From assembly GCA_036231525.1 (NCBI GenBank), contig JAZAGZ010000097.1, positions 1 to 27,685 on the forward strand: a DNA stretch of 27,685 nt, written 5' to 3'. Position 1 is the first letter of the stretch, and each line of letters opens with the position of its first letter. Shown here in pieces: positions 14,191 to 22,555 of the stretch. Source of the stretch: UBA6522 sp036231525. GTDB taxonomy: Bacteria; Pseudomonadota; Gammaproteobacteria; Steroidobacterales; Rariloculaceae. The position numbers were made by a program, and so were the translations under genes. The notes beneath the pieces were generated by a model that saw only the letters and a list, made by a program, of their open reading frames with translations, was not told the origin of the DNA and ran no database searches.

Positions 14191-17046
14191 TCAATTCCCA
14201 AACAGTCCTTCCAGTAATCTGTCCTGAATTCTGTCCTGAATCAAGTCTCTCAATTCTCGCTGTACCAGTTCACTTATATCCGGTTGAATTTGCGGTTCAG
14301 TAGCTGTACCGCTAACTTCTAAAGGAATCGAATCTCCAACCACCCTGTCTAGGGTTCCACATTGTGAGATAGAAATTTCATTGGTCATTTCCGCCTCAAG
14401 GCCATAGTTGATTTTTTGTGAGAAGAGATCCATTTGACCTTGGCCGGTAATTTCGAGAGAGGGCGTATCAATTACTAGACTACTCGTTCTGGCAATACCA
14501 TCGCTCAACCGGGTTGTGCCGCGTAGAAGATTGAACTTTGTGAACTGATCGTCAGTCGGTGCGGGTCGTGGGTATTGCTGTAGGCGGTTGTAGGTATCAC
14601 ACAACGTATGATCTAGATTGAATCCATGCATCGCGCCGTCGAGAAGTGAAAAATCGATGTGACCTTCTGCGACCGTTAATACATCGTTAAGGCTTTCACC
14701 GGCCCCACTTATTTCGAGGTCAAAAGTTCCCGTGCCAGATAGTGTTGGTTGATTCAAGAGGCTTGTCATAAGAGGCCCCAGACTAATATCAACCCCGGAG
14801 CCATGTAACGAGAGCAGTGGTCTCCCAATACGTGCATCCAGCTCTAGTCCGCCCTCAAATTTACCTCCGTAGAGTTGCCCAAGAGCCGAGTCGATTTGCC
14901 CGACATTATTCTCGATCGAAACATTTGTAGAAACATTTGAAAAGTTTAGTCTGGCTATTTTCAGGTCTGCGATTGAAACTTGACCCTCTAGTGTAAAAGC
15001 GCGTAGCGAATCTGTTGGTAGCAGCAGATCATCAGTGGTTGCTTCGCGGTCAGCAGGCGCTAGATAGCGATCGATATTTAACTGATCCATGGCAAGATCA
15101 AAGACATACTTTGGATCATTGAAATTTGCTATCGCGAATTGCCCCGTTATAAATGTATCGTCGAGGCGCATTCGAATTTCAGAAAATTGACCTCGATCCT
15201 CGTTTATATCTACGGTTGCGCTGATGGTTGCAGCCCCGAGAACTATGTCGTCTGATGTTACTGGTACGGGTTGGTCGAAACGGTCAAGCAGCGCTCGCGG
15301 TGAAAATCGTTGAACCTCAATATCACCTATTAGATGCAACGAGCTAGACAATTCTCGCACGACTACACTACCCATGGTCTGGAGACCTAGTGCTCGGGCA
15401 TTTAGGTCATCGAGTTGCAGTGAGTCATCAGCTGCGTCGTAGTCAAAGCTTGTGTTGATACTCACTGCTCCCAATCGATCGGGGCCAAGCCCTTCCGGGA
15501 GGCGGTTGGGAAACAGGGTAAGTAACACATCTGGGGTTACATTAGTCGATGCGATTCGTCCGCGGAGACGGCGTCCATCCTCGAGCCTATCTACGGCACC
15601 GGTGACCGTTGCACCTGGAATAGTTACTGTGACATTTCGCAGTGAGAAAACGCGATTTGAACCGTTGACGTTAAAGTCCGCACCGAGCGCGAGGGTGTCT
15701 ATGCTTGAAAGGTCTGCGCTTTCAGTTATGACTTGAGGTAGGATCTCAATGAGTGTGGTTGGGTTGAATGCATCCGTCTCTATTCTACCTACCGTTTCTC
15801 GTTCGTTAACTGTGATTTCTCCGGTGAACTGTATATCGAGAGCAGAACCCCGCACCTCAGTCAGCGCCATATTTCCTGTTGTCGGCTCTACTGTGAAGAG
15901 AGACGCTAGATCGAAAACTCCTAGATTGCCAGCCGCATCAGTATCTAGCCCCATCGCATTGAGCGCGTCTTCCACAGGCGCCTCAGTAACGCTTACTATG
16001 CCTGTGAACTGGGGATCACTGAGTAGATTACTGCCCGCGAATTCCCAGCGAGCAACAATATTCCCAATAGTTGTGGTGAGTTCATCCATCTCAATCGTTT
16101 GAGCTCCAATATCGAATCTTGCCTGTTGAGAGGAGGCTCTAAAATCTAACTCTTCTGGGCCCAACGGGGGGTCTGTGAGTTCAGCTTCGAATAGCACTGC
16201 ATCAGCTTGCAGTAAGGAATCAGCGCCGGAATACACGACACTGGCTTCCAGTTGACCCGTCATGCGCTCGTCGTGTTGCCCGTCTTCGACTCGAAACTCA
16301 AGTTCCAAGCTCTCTGCTGCGTAGAGTGGCACATCCGAATCGACACGGACTGTAGCCCGTGCATTGAGCTGTGCAATGAGGGCTGGATCCACACTAACCA
16401 ATTGAAATTCCAAAGCAGCGTCGACAGGCTGTCCAGATGTTATCGGGCCTGTGTCTAATGAGAGCTCGGAAAGCACGTAGTGGACTTCAGTGAAATTTTC
16501 TCGCCAGAAGATGATCCCATCGCGTATGTTGATTCCCGCGATATTTATGCCTTGAGTCACGAAATCCACACTTTCTGTTGATTGAGTTTCTCTCCCATTT
16601 GCGGCCGCAGATCTGATCAGATCTTCCCAATTGCCACGGCCCTCATCGTTGCGGGAAAGATTTAGTTCTAGGCCATCTAGCTCCACCGTGCCTATCTCGA
16701 GTCGTTTGCTGAGAAGCGGTAGTAATCGCACTCGCACAGTGGCGGTGGCTATGCTGGCGAAATCTTCCTCGCCAAAATTCTCTGCGTTGCCAACGCGAAT
16801 TATTCCTGTCCGCACGCCGAGCCAGGGGAAAAATGTTAATTCGAGATCCCCTTCAATGATGAAACTACGCCCAGTGCGTTCTTCTACAAGTAAGGAAAAA
16901 TTGTCCTTGTAATCATTGGGGTCGAATAGCAACCATACGGTCATGATGGCGCTTAACAGAAGCACCAGGAAAATAGCTGCCACTGTGGCGAGTGTTCTAA
17001 GGATAGCTTCAGCTCCTACGTGAAGAGTGTTCTTCGGTTGGGCCAC
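14191..17046 (-). CDS. AsmA-family envelope protein
   Basis: A 951-residue protein from a GTG start. One N-terminal transmembrane helix (about 18-40) is followed by the typical AsmA opening: FDPNDYKDNFSLLVEERTGR near 41-60 and LELTFFPWLGV near 68-78. The long remainder is beta-strand rich with AsmA-like repeats and a C-terminal AsmA_2-like region (FDLEISGAGESLNDVLTVAEG near 754-774, then ISQCGTLDRVVGDSIPLEVSG). AsmA proteins form long hydrophobic grooves and are linked to lipid movement between the inner and outer membranes. At 951 residues it is longer than E. coli AsmA (617). It ends in a charged IQDRIQDR helix from a 12-base tandem repeat. It is divergent from the amidase gene. Confidence 0.88.
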   Translation of the reverse strand: MAQPKNTLHVGAEAILRTLATVAAIFLVLLLSAIMTVWLLFDPNDYKDNFSLLVEERTGRSFIIEGDLELTFFPWLGVRTGIIRVGNAENFGEEDFASIATATVRVRLLPLLSKRLEIGTVELDGLELNLSRNDEGRGNWEDLIRSAAANGRETQSTESVDFVTQGINIAGINIRDGIIFWRENFTEVHYVLSELSLDTGPITSGQPVDAALEFQLVSVDPALIAQLNARATVRVDSDVPLYAAESLELEFRVEDGQHDERMTGQLEASVVYSGADSLLQADAVLFEAELTDPPLGPEELDFRASSQQARFDIGAQTIEMDELTTTIGNIVARWEFAGSNLLSDPQFTGIVSVTEAPVEDALNAMGLDTDAAGNLGVFDLASLFTVEPTTGNMALTEVRGSALDIQFTGEITVNERETVGRIETDAFNPTTLIEILPQVITESADLSSIDTLALGADFNVNGSNRVFSLRNVTVTIPGATVTGAVDRLEDGRRLRGRIASTNVTPDVLLTLFPNRLPEGLGPDRLGAVSINTSFDYDAADDSLQLDDLNARALGLQTMGSVVVRELSSSLHLIGDIEVQRFSPRALLDRFDQPVPVTSDDIVLGAATISATVDINEDRGQFSEIRMRLDDTFITGQFAIANFNDPKYVFDLAMDQLNIDRYLAPADREATTDDLLLPTDSLRAFTLEGQVSIADLKIARLNFSNVSTNVSIENNVGQIDSALGQLYGGKFEGGLELDARIGRPLLSLHGSGVDISLGPLMTSLLNQPTLSGTGTFDLEISGAGESLNDVLTVAEGHIDFSLLDGAMHGFNLDHTLCDTYNRLQQYPRPAPTDDQFTKFNLLRGTTRLSDGIARTSSLVIDTPSLEITGQGQMDLFSQKINYGLEAEMTNEISISQCGTLDRVVGDSIPLEVSGTATEPQIQPDISELVQRELRDLIQDRIQDRLLEGLFGN
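14218..14241 (-). repeat. Perfect 12-base tandem repeat, two copies, in the AsmA C-terminus
   Basis: The plus strand reads TCTGTCCTGAAT twice in a row. In the gene it adds four residues in frame (IQDR IQDR) near the end of the AsmA-like protein. It is a likely site of copy-number change without loss of frame. Confidence 0.85.
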
Positions 17047-17162
17047 CGGACACTGACTAAGTTCCCGAACTTTCCCAGTTTATCAGTTTCGGAGGTCATT
17101 TGGCTTGCCGTGCTCGACTTTTAGCTCTAGCGTAGCAGGTCTGAAATCTGTTGGAGGCTGTG

Positions 17163-18560
17163 TTGCAGGAAGGTATTGAATACGCGAGTGTTTCGGAGGT
17201 GGCCGCTCTAATCCGATCTGGGGATGTTTTGTCGTTTGAACTAACTCAGCTGATGCTAGATCGTATTGAGAAAATGAATAGCTTGCTGAATGCATTCATC
17301 ACGGTGACGGCTGAATCTGCCCTGAAGCAGGCGGTAAAGGCGGATAGCGAACTGGCAGATGGGCGTGATAGAGGTCCGTTGCATGGTATTCCAGTAGCTA
17401 TTAAGGATCTCATCGATACTCAGGGCGTGCTTACGACTGGTGGTTCGAAGCATTATGAAAATCGAGTCCCTGAATCGGACGCAACTGTGGTTGCACGTTT
17501 GAGGGAAGCTGGTGCCGTTATGTTAGGCAAGACTGGACTACACGAAATGGCATTCGGATCCACGTCCATCAACCCATTTTTCGGTGCAGTTTCTAATCCA
17601 TGGAAGCTAGACCATCACCCGGGCGGTTCAAGCGGAGGTTCAGCCGTTGCCGTTGCAGCTGGTCTGGCGTATGCAGCGTTGGGTACTGATACGGGGTGTT
17701 CTGTCCGACAACCTGCCCAGTGCTGCGGTATCGTCGGACATAAACCGACATTCGGGCTAGTGAGTAAAGCTGGTGTGCTGCCGGTGGTCTCTTCCATGGA
17801 TCATGTGGGCCCCATTACGCGATGCGTGCGTGATGCAGCACTGGTTTTGCAGGCAATCGTGGGCGCTGATCACGGAGATCCGCTGACGCTCAGTGTCTCT
17901 GTTAATGATTTTCTAGAGAGCTTAGAAGATTCAATCGACGACGCGGTGATTGGGGTTCCACGCGACTATTTTTTCGAAGGTGGTGATTGTGAGATTGTTG
18001 ACATTGTGGATAAATCCCTGCAAGTTTTTTCTGACCTCGGTGCGCATTTGCAGGAAGTAAAATTTCCTGATTGTGCGCTTGCTTACGAAGCTGCGGATGC
18101 CACATTCTCAGAGATCGTTGACGCAAACGGAGATGTTCTCAAAGAAGATCCTGAGGGCTTCAGCGACGAGTTTCGGCAACGCTATCGGTCGGTGGAGCAA
18201 TATAGAGGCAAGGCTTATGAAGCTGCTCAGATATACCGCCGAGAGTTCAAGAACGAAGTCGAAAATGTGATGCGGCACTGTGATGTGCTCGCAACACCGA
18301 CTTCGACTGTCGTGGCAGCTCCTGTCCAGAGTCAGCCGCCAGATCATGCGAAAGAGCGCCGCAAGAATTGTTGTATATTCAATTTCACAGGGCAGCCATC
18401 CATATCTATTCCCTGTGGATTTACACAAGCGGGACTGCCTGTAGGCTTGATGCTGACGGGTGGTGCACTAAAAGATTCCACTGTGCTGCGTTTCGCCCGA
18501 GCTTTTGAACGGGCTACGCCCTGGCACAGGCGTCATCCACCAGAAGCTATCAAGCAATGA
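17163..18560 (+). CDS. Amidase-signature family hydrolase
   Basis: A 465-residue protein. GGAGG at 17153-17157 is best spaced for the TTG at 17163; the GTG at 17160 and TTG at 17151 are also in frame. Counting from 17163, the Ser-cisSer-Lys triad is Lys81 (AIKDLID), Ser156 (PGGSSGGS) and Ser180 (TDTGCSVRQPA). The spacings of 75 and 24 residues equal those of known amidase-signature enzymes such as FAAH. The residue before the nucleophile is Cys179 where the family normally has Gly. No signal peptide is present. It could be an amidase, an aryl/acyl-amide hydrolase or GatA-like. With no gatB or gatC nearby, a stand-alone amidase is likelier. It is divergent from AsmA; the BNR-type lipoprotein follows after 56 bases. 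Confidence 0.9.
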   Translation: MQEGIEYASVSEVAALIRSGDVLSFELTQLMLDRIEKMNSLLNAFITVTAESALKQAVKADSELADGRDRGPLHGIPVAIKDLIDTQGVLTTGGSKHYENRVPESDATVVARLREAGAVMLGKTGLHEMAFGSTSINPFFGAVSNPWKLDHHPGGSSGGSAVAVAAGLAYAALGTDTGCSVRQPAQCCGIVGHKPTFGLVSKAGVLPVVSSMDHVGPITRCVRDAALVLQAIVGADHGDPLTLSVSVNDFLESLEDSIDDAVIGVPRDYFFEGGDCEIVDIVDKSLQVFSDLGAHLQEVKFPDCALAYEAADATFSEIVDANGDVLKEDPEGFSDEFRQRYRSVEQYRGKAYEAAQIYRREFKNEVENVMRHCDVLATPTSTVVAAPVQSQPPDHAKERRKNCCIFNFTGQPSISIPCGFTQAGLPVGLMLTGGALKDSTVLRFARAFERATPWHRRHPPEAIKQ

Positions 18561-18616
18561 CTTGCCATCTTTCCTATACTGCCCGTACACATAAATAAGC
18601 AGAGAAACCCCTTTTT

Positions 18617-19849
18617 ATGAACAGTTTGCCAGCAAAAATAACCGTGCTTGCGTTATGCGTTAGCACACTCAACGCATGCTCTGATGCTACTGTCGAATTG
18701 CAGCTACCTGTCGAGATCACGAGTCCCGCGAGTGAAGGAAGCGCTCAACCCCATCTGGCATTAGGGATCGACGGTACTGTTGCACTTAGCTGGCTTGAGC
18801 CACAAGGGGATGGTTACGCCCTGAGATTTTCGACAATAGTCAACGAAGCATGGTCCCAAACGAGGACACTTGCGACTGGTTCAAATTGGTTCGTAAACTG
18901 GGCGGATTTTCCTTCCGTTGTCCCCATCCGTGGGGAATTGTGGGCAGCGCATTGGCTGGTTACACAGGATGAGGGCTATGGCTACGATGTTCTGTTATCG
19001 ATATCACGCGATAGTGGTATGACCTGGGCCGACCCCATGCCGTTACATCTAGATGGGACGCCGACTGAACATGGATTTGTCACACTTTTCCCCTGGCAGG
19101 AAGGAATAGGGGCAATCTGGCTGGACGGAAGAAATTTTATCCAAAATGGTGAATTTGTCTTTGAAAGTTCCTCGGGTGAGCCGTTGGGTATGAGTCTCCG
19201 CTACGCACTCTTTGATAGTGACGGGCAACGCGCTTTGAGTGAGGAGCTTGATACGCTCGTGTGCGATTGCTGTCAGACCGATGTGGCCCTGAGCGGAGGA
19301 GATGCGCTTCTTGTATATAGGGATCGAACGACCGAGGAGGTCCGCGACATCGTTGTGCAACGCTTGTCCGATAATGCTTGGCTGCCGCCAAATACGCTGG
19401 CTCCCGATAATTGGGTTATCGGTGGTTGTCCAATAAATGGTCCTGCGATTGATGCGCGGGATGACCATGTTGCGGTGGCCTGGTTTAGTGCTGTGAATAA
19501 TAATCCGCTTGTGCACCTCGTTCAGTCCAACAACGGGGGGACTACATTTTTAGATCCCATAGAAATCGATACCGTTGGTAGCTTTGGTCATGTGGATGTG
19601 GCGGTGCTTGAGAACGGCGCAACCGTGGTCAGTTGGCTTAGATCTGAAGAGAATGGTCTTGGGTTGATGATGCGTATGGTTGATCAAGTCGGCGAGCTTA
19701 GCGAACCTCTTACCGTTGCTGATATCGGAACGTCGCGCCCCTTAGACTTTCCCCAGATGGTCTACGATGGGGCGCGGTTGATTTTCGCCTGGACGGATAT
19801 CGACGAGGTGGAGCAGGTAAGAACGGCCATCGTGGAGCTAGCACCGTAA
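18617..19849 (+). CDS. BNR/sialidase-like beta-propeller lipoprotein
   Basis: A 410-residue protein. The lipoprotein signal ends LNAC (Cys21). Two Asp-box-like motifs are seen: SRDSGMTW (130-137) and SNNGGTTF (304-311), with W/L-rich blades of about 50 residues between them. This is the pattern of sialidase-superfamily six-bladed propellers. A Cys cluster CDCCQTD (216-222) plus Cys271 is unusual in an exported protein and could form disulfides or bind metal. The Arg triad and catalytic residues of true sialidases cannot be assigned, so enzymatic sialidase activity is doubtful. It follows the amidase gene and is probably on the same transcript. The substrate is unknown. Confidence 0.72.
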   Translation: MNSLPAKITVLALCVSTLNACSDATVELQLPVEITSPASEGSAQPHLALGIDGTVALSWLEPQGDGYALRFSTIVNEAWSQTRTLATGSNWFVNWADFPSVVPIRGELWAAHWLVTQDEGYGYDVLLSISRDSGMTWADPMPLHLDGTPTEHGFVTLFPWQEGIGAIWLDGRNFIQNGEFVFESSSGEPLGMSLRYALFDSDGQRALSEELDTLVCDCCQTDVALSGGDALLVYRDRTTEEVRDIVVQRLSDNAWLPPNTLAPDNWVIGGCPINGPAIDARDDHVAVAWFSAVNNNPLVHLVQSNNGGTTFLDPIEIDTVGSFGHVDVAVLENGATVVSWLRSEENGLGLMMRMVDQVGELSEPLTVADIGTSRPLDFPQMVYDGARLIFAWTDIDEVEQVRTAIVELAP

Positions 19850-19855
19850 CATCAT

Positions 19856-19900
19856 CGGCCGTTTCTGGTATCCGTCAGGGAACAGCCGTTATATTAATTT
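19856..19900 (+). terminator. Possible rho-independent terminator after the BNR lipoprotein gene
   Basis: Inverted arms CGGCCGTT (19856-19863) and AACAGCCG (19881-19888) pair with one mismatch and enclose an inner CTG/CAG pairing. They are followed by a T/A-rich tract (TTATATTAATTT). It starts seven bases after the stop codon. The tract is not a pure T-run, so strength is uncertain. Confidence 0.38.
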
Positions 19901-19904
19901 ACTC

Positions 19905-19928
19905 TGGCAACTTTATTCGTGGTTGCCA
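19905..19928 (-). terminator. Hairpin between convergent genes, possible terminator for the RRM gene
   Basis: TGGCAAC (19905-19911) and GTTGCCA (19922-19928) form a perfect 7-bp stem with a 10-base loop. On the minus strand it is followed by the same A/T-rich tract used by the neighbouring hairpin. The tract contains few consecutive T residues. Confidence 0.3.
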
Positions 19929-19988
19929 AAATTCAAAAGCTATTGACCTTACCGGGGTGTGGCCACCGAAGCTTTCGTTTTCGAAGGA

Positions 19989-20270
19989 TTACCAGCGTCC
20001 CCCCCCACCTTCGTTGCGGGGCTTCATTGGTTTTGCTTCATTCACTGTCATTGGTCGACCATCGTAATCGGTGCCGTTGAGGGCTTCGATTGCTGCCTGA
20101 GCCTCCGACTCCGTGGCCATTTCAACGAAAGCAAAACCCTTGCTACGTCCGGTGTTGCGATCAGTGATCAGTTTCGTTGACTCTACTGTGCCGTGGGCCG
20201 AAAACTTTTCGGATAAATCCGGTTCGTCGACAGAATAAGGTAGATTACCTACGTACAAACGCTTGCCCAT
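19989..20270 (-). CDS. RNA-binding protein with a single RRM domain
   Basis: A 93-residue cytoplasmic protein. RNP2 is LYVGNL (5-10) and RNP1 is KGFAFVEM (44-51); the whole length is one RRM fold plus a short Gly-rich tail (GGGG near the end). It binds single-stranded RNA. Bacterial single-RRM proteins of this kind often accumulate in the cold or under stress, which is family knowledge and not visible here. The start is set by an ideal AGGAGGT four bases before the ATG. It stands alone, with an upstream gap of about 219 bases that should hold its own promoter. Confidence 0.92.
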   Translation of the reverse strand: MGKRLYVGNLPYSVDEPDLSEKFSAHGTVESTKLITDRNTGRSKGFAFVEMATESEAQAAIEALNGTDYDGRPMTVNEAKPMKPRNEGGGGRW

Positions 20271-20274
20271 GATA

Positions 20275-20280
20275 CCTCCT
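20275..20280 (-). promoter_or_regulatory. Strong Shine-Dalgarno of the RRM gene
   Basis: AGGAGG on the minus strand, four bases before the ATG at 20270. It is among the strongest ribosome sites in the window and implies high expression of the RRM protein. Confidence 0.8.
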
Positions 20281-20489
20281 GGGGTTTTGGAACCGCTCGA
20301 GAGGATCTGGACAACCGTCCGGCGCTCAAGAAAAGCGGTCAGCTATAGCAGGCGTATTCTAGCCTGAATAACTTCTAAAATAGAGGTATTCGCAGATTCT
20401 TCACGATTTCTTTAGGTTGTCCTGAAAGCTTTCAGTTAGTACTTGGAGGGGATGATTACCAGGATCATCCATACGTTCGAGGTGTTTGA

Positions 20490-20687
20490 CTATCCATCTT
20501 GTGGCGACCATTGTTTCCCTACTGACGGGTCTCTGGTGCTTGCTACTAGGGCTTTCCGAGGGTTTTCCAGGGGAAAGTCCATGGGAATCTCCGTGCCTAC
20601 ATCGTCTCCGGAGGGAGATGCCGGTGTTTCTGACAGTGAACAGGCGGCTATGAGGAATATAGAAAAAAAGATAAGGGTTATGCGCAT
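20490..20687 (-). CDS. Small lipoprotein of unknown function
   Basis: A 65-residue protein from the ATG at 20687. MRITLIFFSIFLIAAC is a textbook lipoprotein signal (Cys16). The remaining 49 residues are polar and Pro-rich (SETPASPSGDD..). No ribosome site is clear, and there is no family match I can name. A longer start at 20744 would bury the signal peptide and is unlikely. An open frame on the other strand covers the same DNA but has no signal or domain. If this gene is not real, 20271-20879 would be a gene-free stretch of about 600 bases with nothing else identifiable. Confidence 0.5.
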   Translation of the reverse strand: MRITLIFFSIFLIAACSLSETPASPSGDDVGTEIPMDFPLENPRKALVASTRDPSVGKQWSPQDG

Positions 20688-20879
20688 GAGATTTATTGAG
20701 CTTTCCTTAGGCTTTTTCCACGTTGATTCTGAACTTTGCATCAATCCCCAGCGTACTCGGCGTCCGTAGATATTTCAATTATGAGGAACCCTTTAGGACC
20801 CATGAGCTTGGTTTCTAGGTTGTGTTATATCTGGGGTGAGTTGGTATGATGACAATCATTCGCGACAGGGGAGCATTAG

Positions 20880-22046
20880 ATGACAATAACGAGCTTGGTG
20901 CTGATTTGCGCGTTCGCGGTTGGGTTACTGTCACCCGCGACTACTGTAGGCCAAGACCTCCTAACACCGTGGGGCGATCCAGACTTGCAGGGCATATGGA
21001 ATAACCGGGTTGTTACACCCTTAGAGCGACCGGAAGAATTTGGTATGCGAGAGTTTATGACGAGCGAGGAGATCGCAACAGCTGAGATAGGGCTGCTTGA
21101 GTACTCTCAGCTACCCGGGCGTGATAATCGAGAAGGAGCAGGGACTGAGAAAGATCTAGCCCGTGCTTATAGCGACCACTGGTTCGGTGACCCATCTTTG
21201 ACGAGGGGCATACGCACATCGATGATTATGGATCCGCCGGACGGAAAAATTCCTCCCTTAACAGCTGAAGCTCAGGCAAGGATTGCGGCCAAAACCGAGT
21301 ACCTTCAAGCATTACTTCAAGGCACTGGAGGGGGCAGACCTGGGCCGATATCACCGAGGAGGTCCGAGCCTTCTCCAGACTACAACCTTGACCGAATGAA
21401 TCGATCCGACGGCCCAGAGGATCGGAGTGGTGGGGAGCGTTGTTTTGGATACAATTTGCCAGTGTTCCTTCAGTCTGGAACTTTCGGTGGAGTAGCACGA
21501 ATCGTGCAGTCTTCCGACGCTGTTGGGATTCACTACGACATGGGTCAAGGGTTGGGTTTCAGCCGGCTTATTCCCATCACTGATCGTCCGCACTTACCCG
21601 ATAACATTCGGCATCGGTATGGAGATGCTCGTGGTCATTGGGAAGGAGACACGTTGGTGGTTGACATCACTAATTTCACTCAAAGGACGAATTACCATGG
21701 GTCAAGAGAGAATTTGCATCTGATTGAGCGCTACAGGCGGCTTGATGAGAATACGCTGTCATTGGAAATTACCGTGGAGGACCCGACGACTTTTACAAGG
21801 TCCTTTACAGCCGTACAAGAACTCACGAAGAACAGCGACATAGAAAATATGGTCTACGAAGGTGGTTGTCACGAGGGTAATTACGGCTTGGTTGGTATGC
21901 TGGTGAACACTCGCTTTGCGGAGAGGGCATTTGCTGAGGGGCGAGGCCCGGATCCGGCGACTCAGGACAACGCCACTGGTGGGGGGGCGATCAGTGCCGC
22001 GCCGATGGCGGTAGTGCCTGCTGCAGAGCCAGCGCCAGCACGCTGA
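20880..22046 (+). CDS. Exported 'TPWGDPDLQGIW' family protein
   Basis: A 388-residue protein with a signal peptide (about 1-24, ending VGQ). The conserved domain opens directly with TPWGDPDLQGIW (29-40), then VTPLERPEEF (45-54), DPPDGKIPPLT (118-128), Cys188 in GERCFGYNLP, HWEGDTLVVDITNF (253-266), NLHLIERYRR (278-287) and GCHEGNYG (329-336). A Gly/Ala/Pro-rich tail ends the protein. It is a paralogue of the protein at 4743-6008 without that protein's long N-terminal insert. GGGGAG precedes the ATG. A TATGAT at 20845-20850 could be a -10 element but has no good -35. It converges on the DUF6152 gene at 22125. The function is unknown. Confidence 0.82.
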   Translation: MTITSLVLICAFAVGLLSPATTVGQDLLTPWGDPDLQGIWNNRVVTPLERPEEFGMREFMTSEEIATAEIGLLEYSQLPGRDNREGAGTEKDLARAYSDHWFGDPSLTRGIRTSMIMDPPDGKIPPLTAEAQARIAAKTEYLQALLQGTGGGRPGPISPRRSEPSPDYNLDRMNRSDGPEDRSGGERCFGYNLPVFLQSGTFGGVARIVQSSDAVGIHYDMGQGLGFSRLIPITDRPHLPDNIRHRYGDARGHWEGDTLVVDITNFTQRTNYHGSRENLHLIERYRRLDENTLSLEITVEDPTTFTRSFTAVQELTKNSDIENMVYEGGCHEGNYGLVGMLVNTRFAERAFAEGRGPDPATQDNATGGGAISAAPMAVVPAAEPAPAR

Positions 22047-22124
22047 GCGGGCATTCCGGAGTAACGAACGGGCGCGGCGGCGACACAAGCATAATCGCTC
22101 TGCCCCCTGTGGGGTGCTGCTCTG

Positions 22125-22553
22125 TTATGGAGGAGCGCCTGTTCCGGGAGATCCTAGAAATAGTGTTCGACCGTCAGGAAACGTAAGTTCCCGACCGTTA
22201 GCCCTGCGTGAGCCATCCTTTGCTCTGTACCCTTCAACGACAATCTCAGTTCCGGGCAAAAGAGATTCTTTTGTGAAGCCACGCCGGAACAAAACGTTTA
22301 TTGTTCCTGCTTCAATGGCCCAGTTTTCTACCGTACCATCGGGTTGTTTTACGTCGACGTGGATCCATGCGTGGGGGTTTGTCCATTGCATTCGCGTGAC
22401 TGTTGCCGTGAAGTTAACTGGTTGGCTAGCATCGAATTCGGCTGTAAAGGCATGATGTGCTCGAACGGGAACTATGGCCATAATCAGCAACATACCGGCG
22501 CTGGCAATGGTAAGCGCCAAGTTTGCAAATATCGGATTTGCTCTCCTTTTCAT
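22125..22553 (-). CDS. DUF6152-family periplasmic protein
   Basis: A 142-residue protein. GAGGAG is eight bases before the ATG at 22553, which favours it over the GTG at 22559 that overlaps the upstream stop. The signal peptide ends VRA, directly before His33-His34 (HHAF). DUF6152 marks: FTATVTRMQWTNPH (48-61), WIHVDVKQPDG (63-73), VENWAIEAG (75-83), SLLPGTEI (97-104) and GRTLFLGSPG at the end. It lies two bases after the GIW-type gene, so translation is probably coupled. The order GIW gene then DUF6152 matches 4743/4293 at the other locus. Confidence 0.84.
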   Translation of the reverse strand: MKRRANPIFANLALTIASAGMLLIMAIVPVRAHHAFTAEFDASQPVNFTATVTRMQWTNPHAWIHVDVKQPDGTVENWAIEAGTINVLFRRGFTKESLLPGTEIVVEGYRAKDGSRRANGRELTFPDGRTLFLGSPGTGAPP

Positions 22554-22555
22554 AT

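Noticed and set aside
15749..16102. 117-codon plus-strand open frame within AsmA
   Set aside because: It is antisense to the long AsmA-like coding region, and its Ser/Val-rich translation fits the reverse of that codon usage.
19049..19516. 155-codon minus-strand open frame
   Set aside because: It lies wholly opposite the BNR-type lipoprotein gene, has no signal or domain, and has a composition rich in His and Arg as expected of a reverse frame.
20443..20769. 108-codon plus-strand open frame
   Set aside because: The opposite strand encodes a clean lipoprotein signal (IFLIAAC). The plus frame has no ribosome site and no recognisable features.
22103..22114. CCCC-TGT-GGGG hairpin between convergent genes
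   Set aside because: The loop is three bases, the stem four pairs, and no T-run follows on either strand, so it was not called a terminator.
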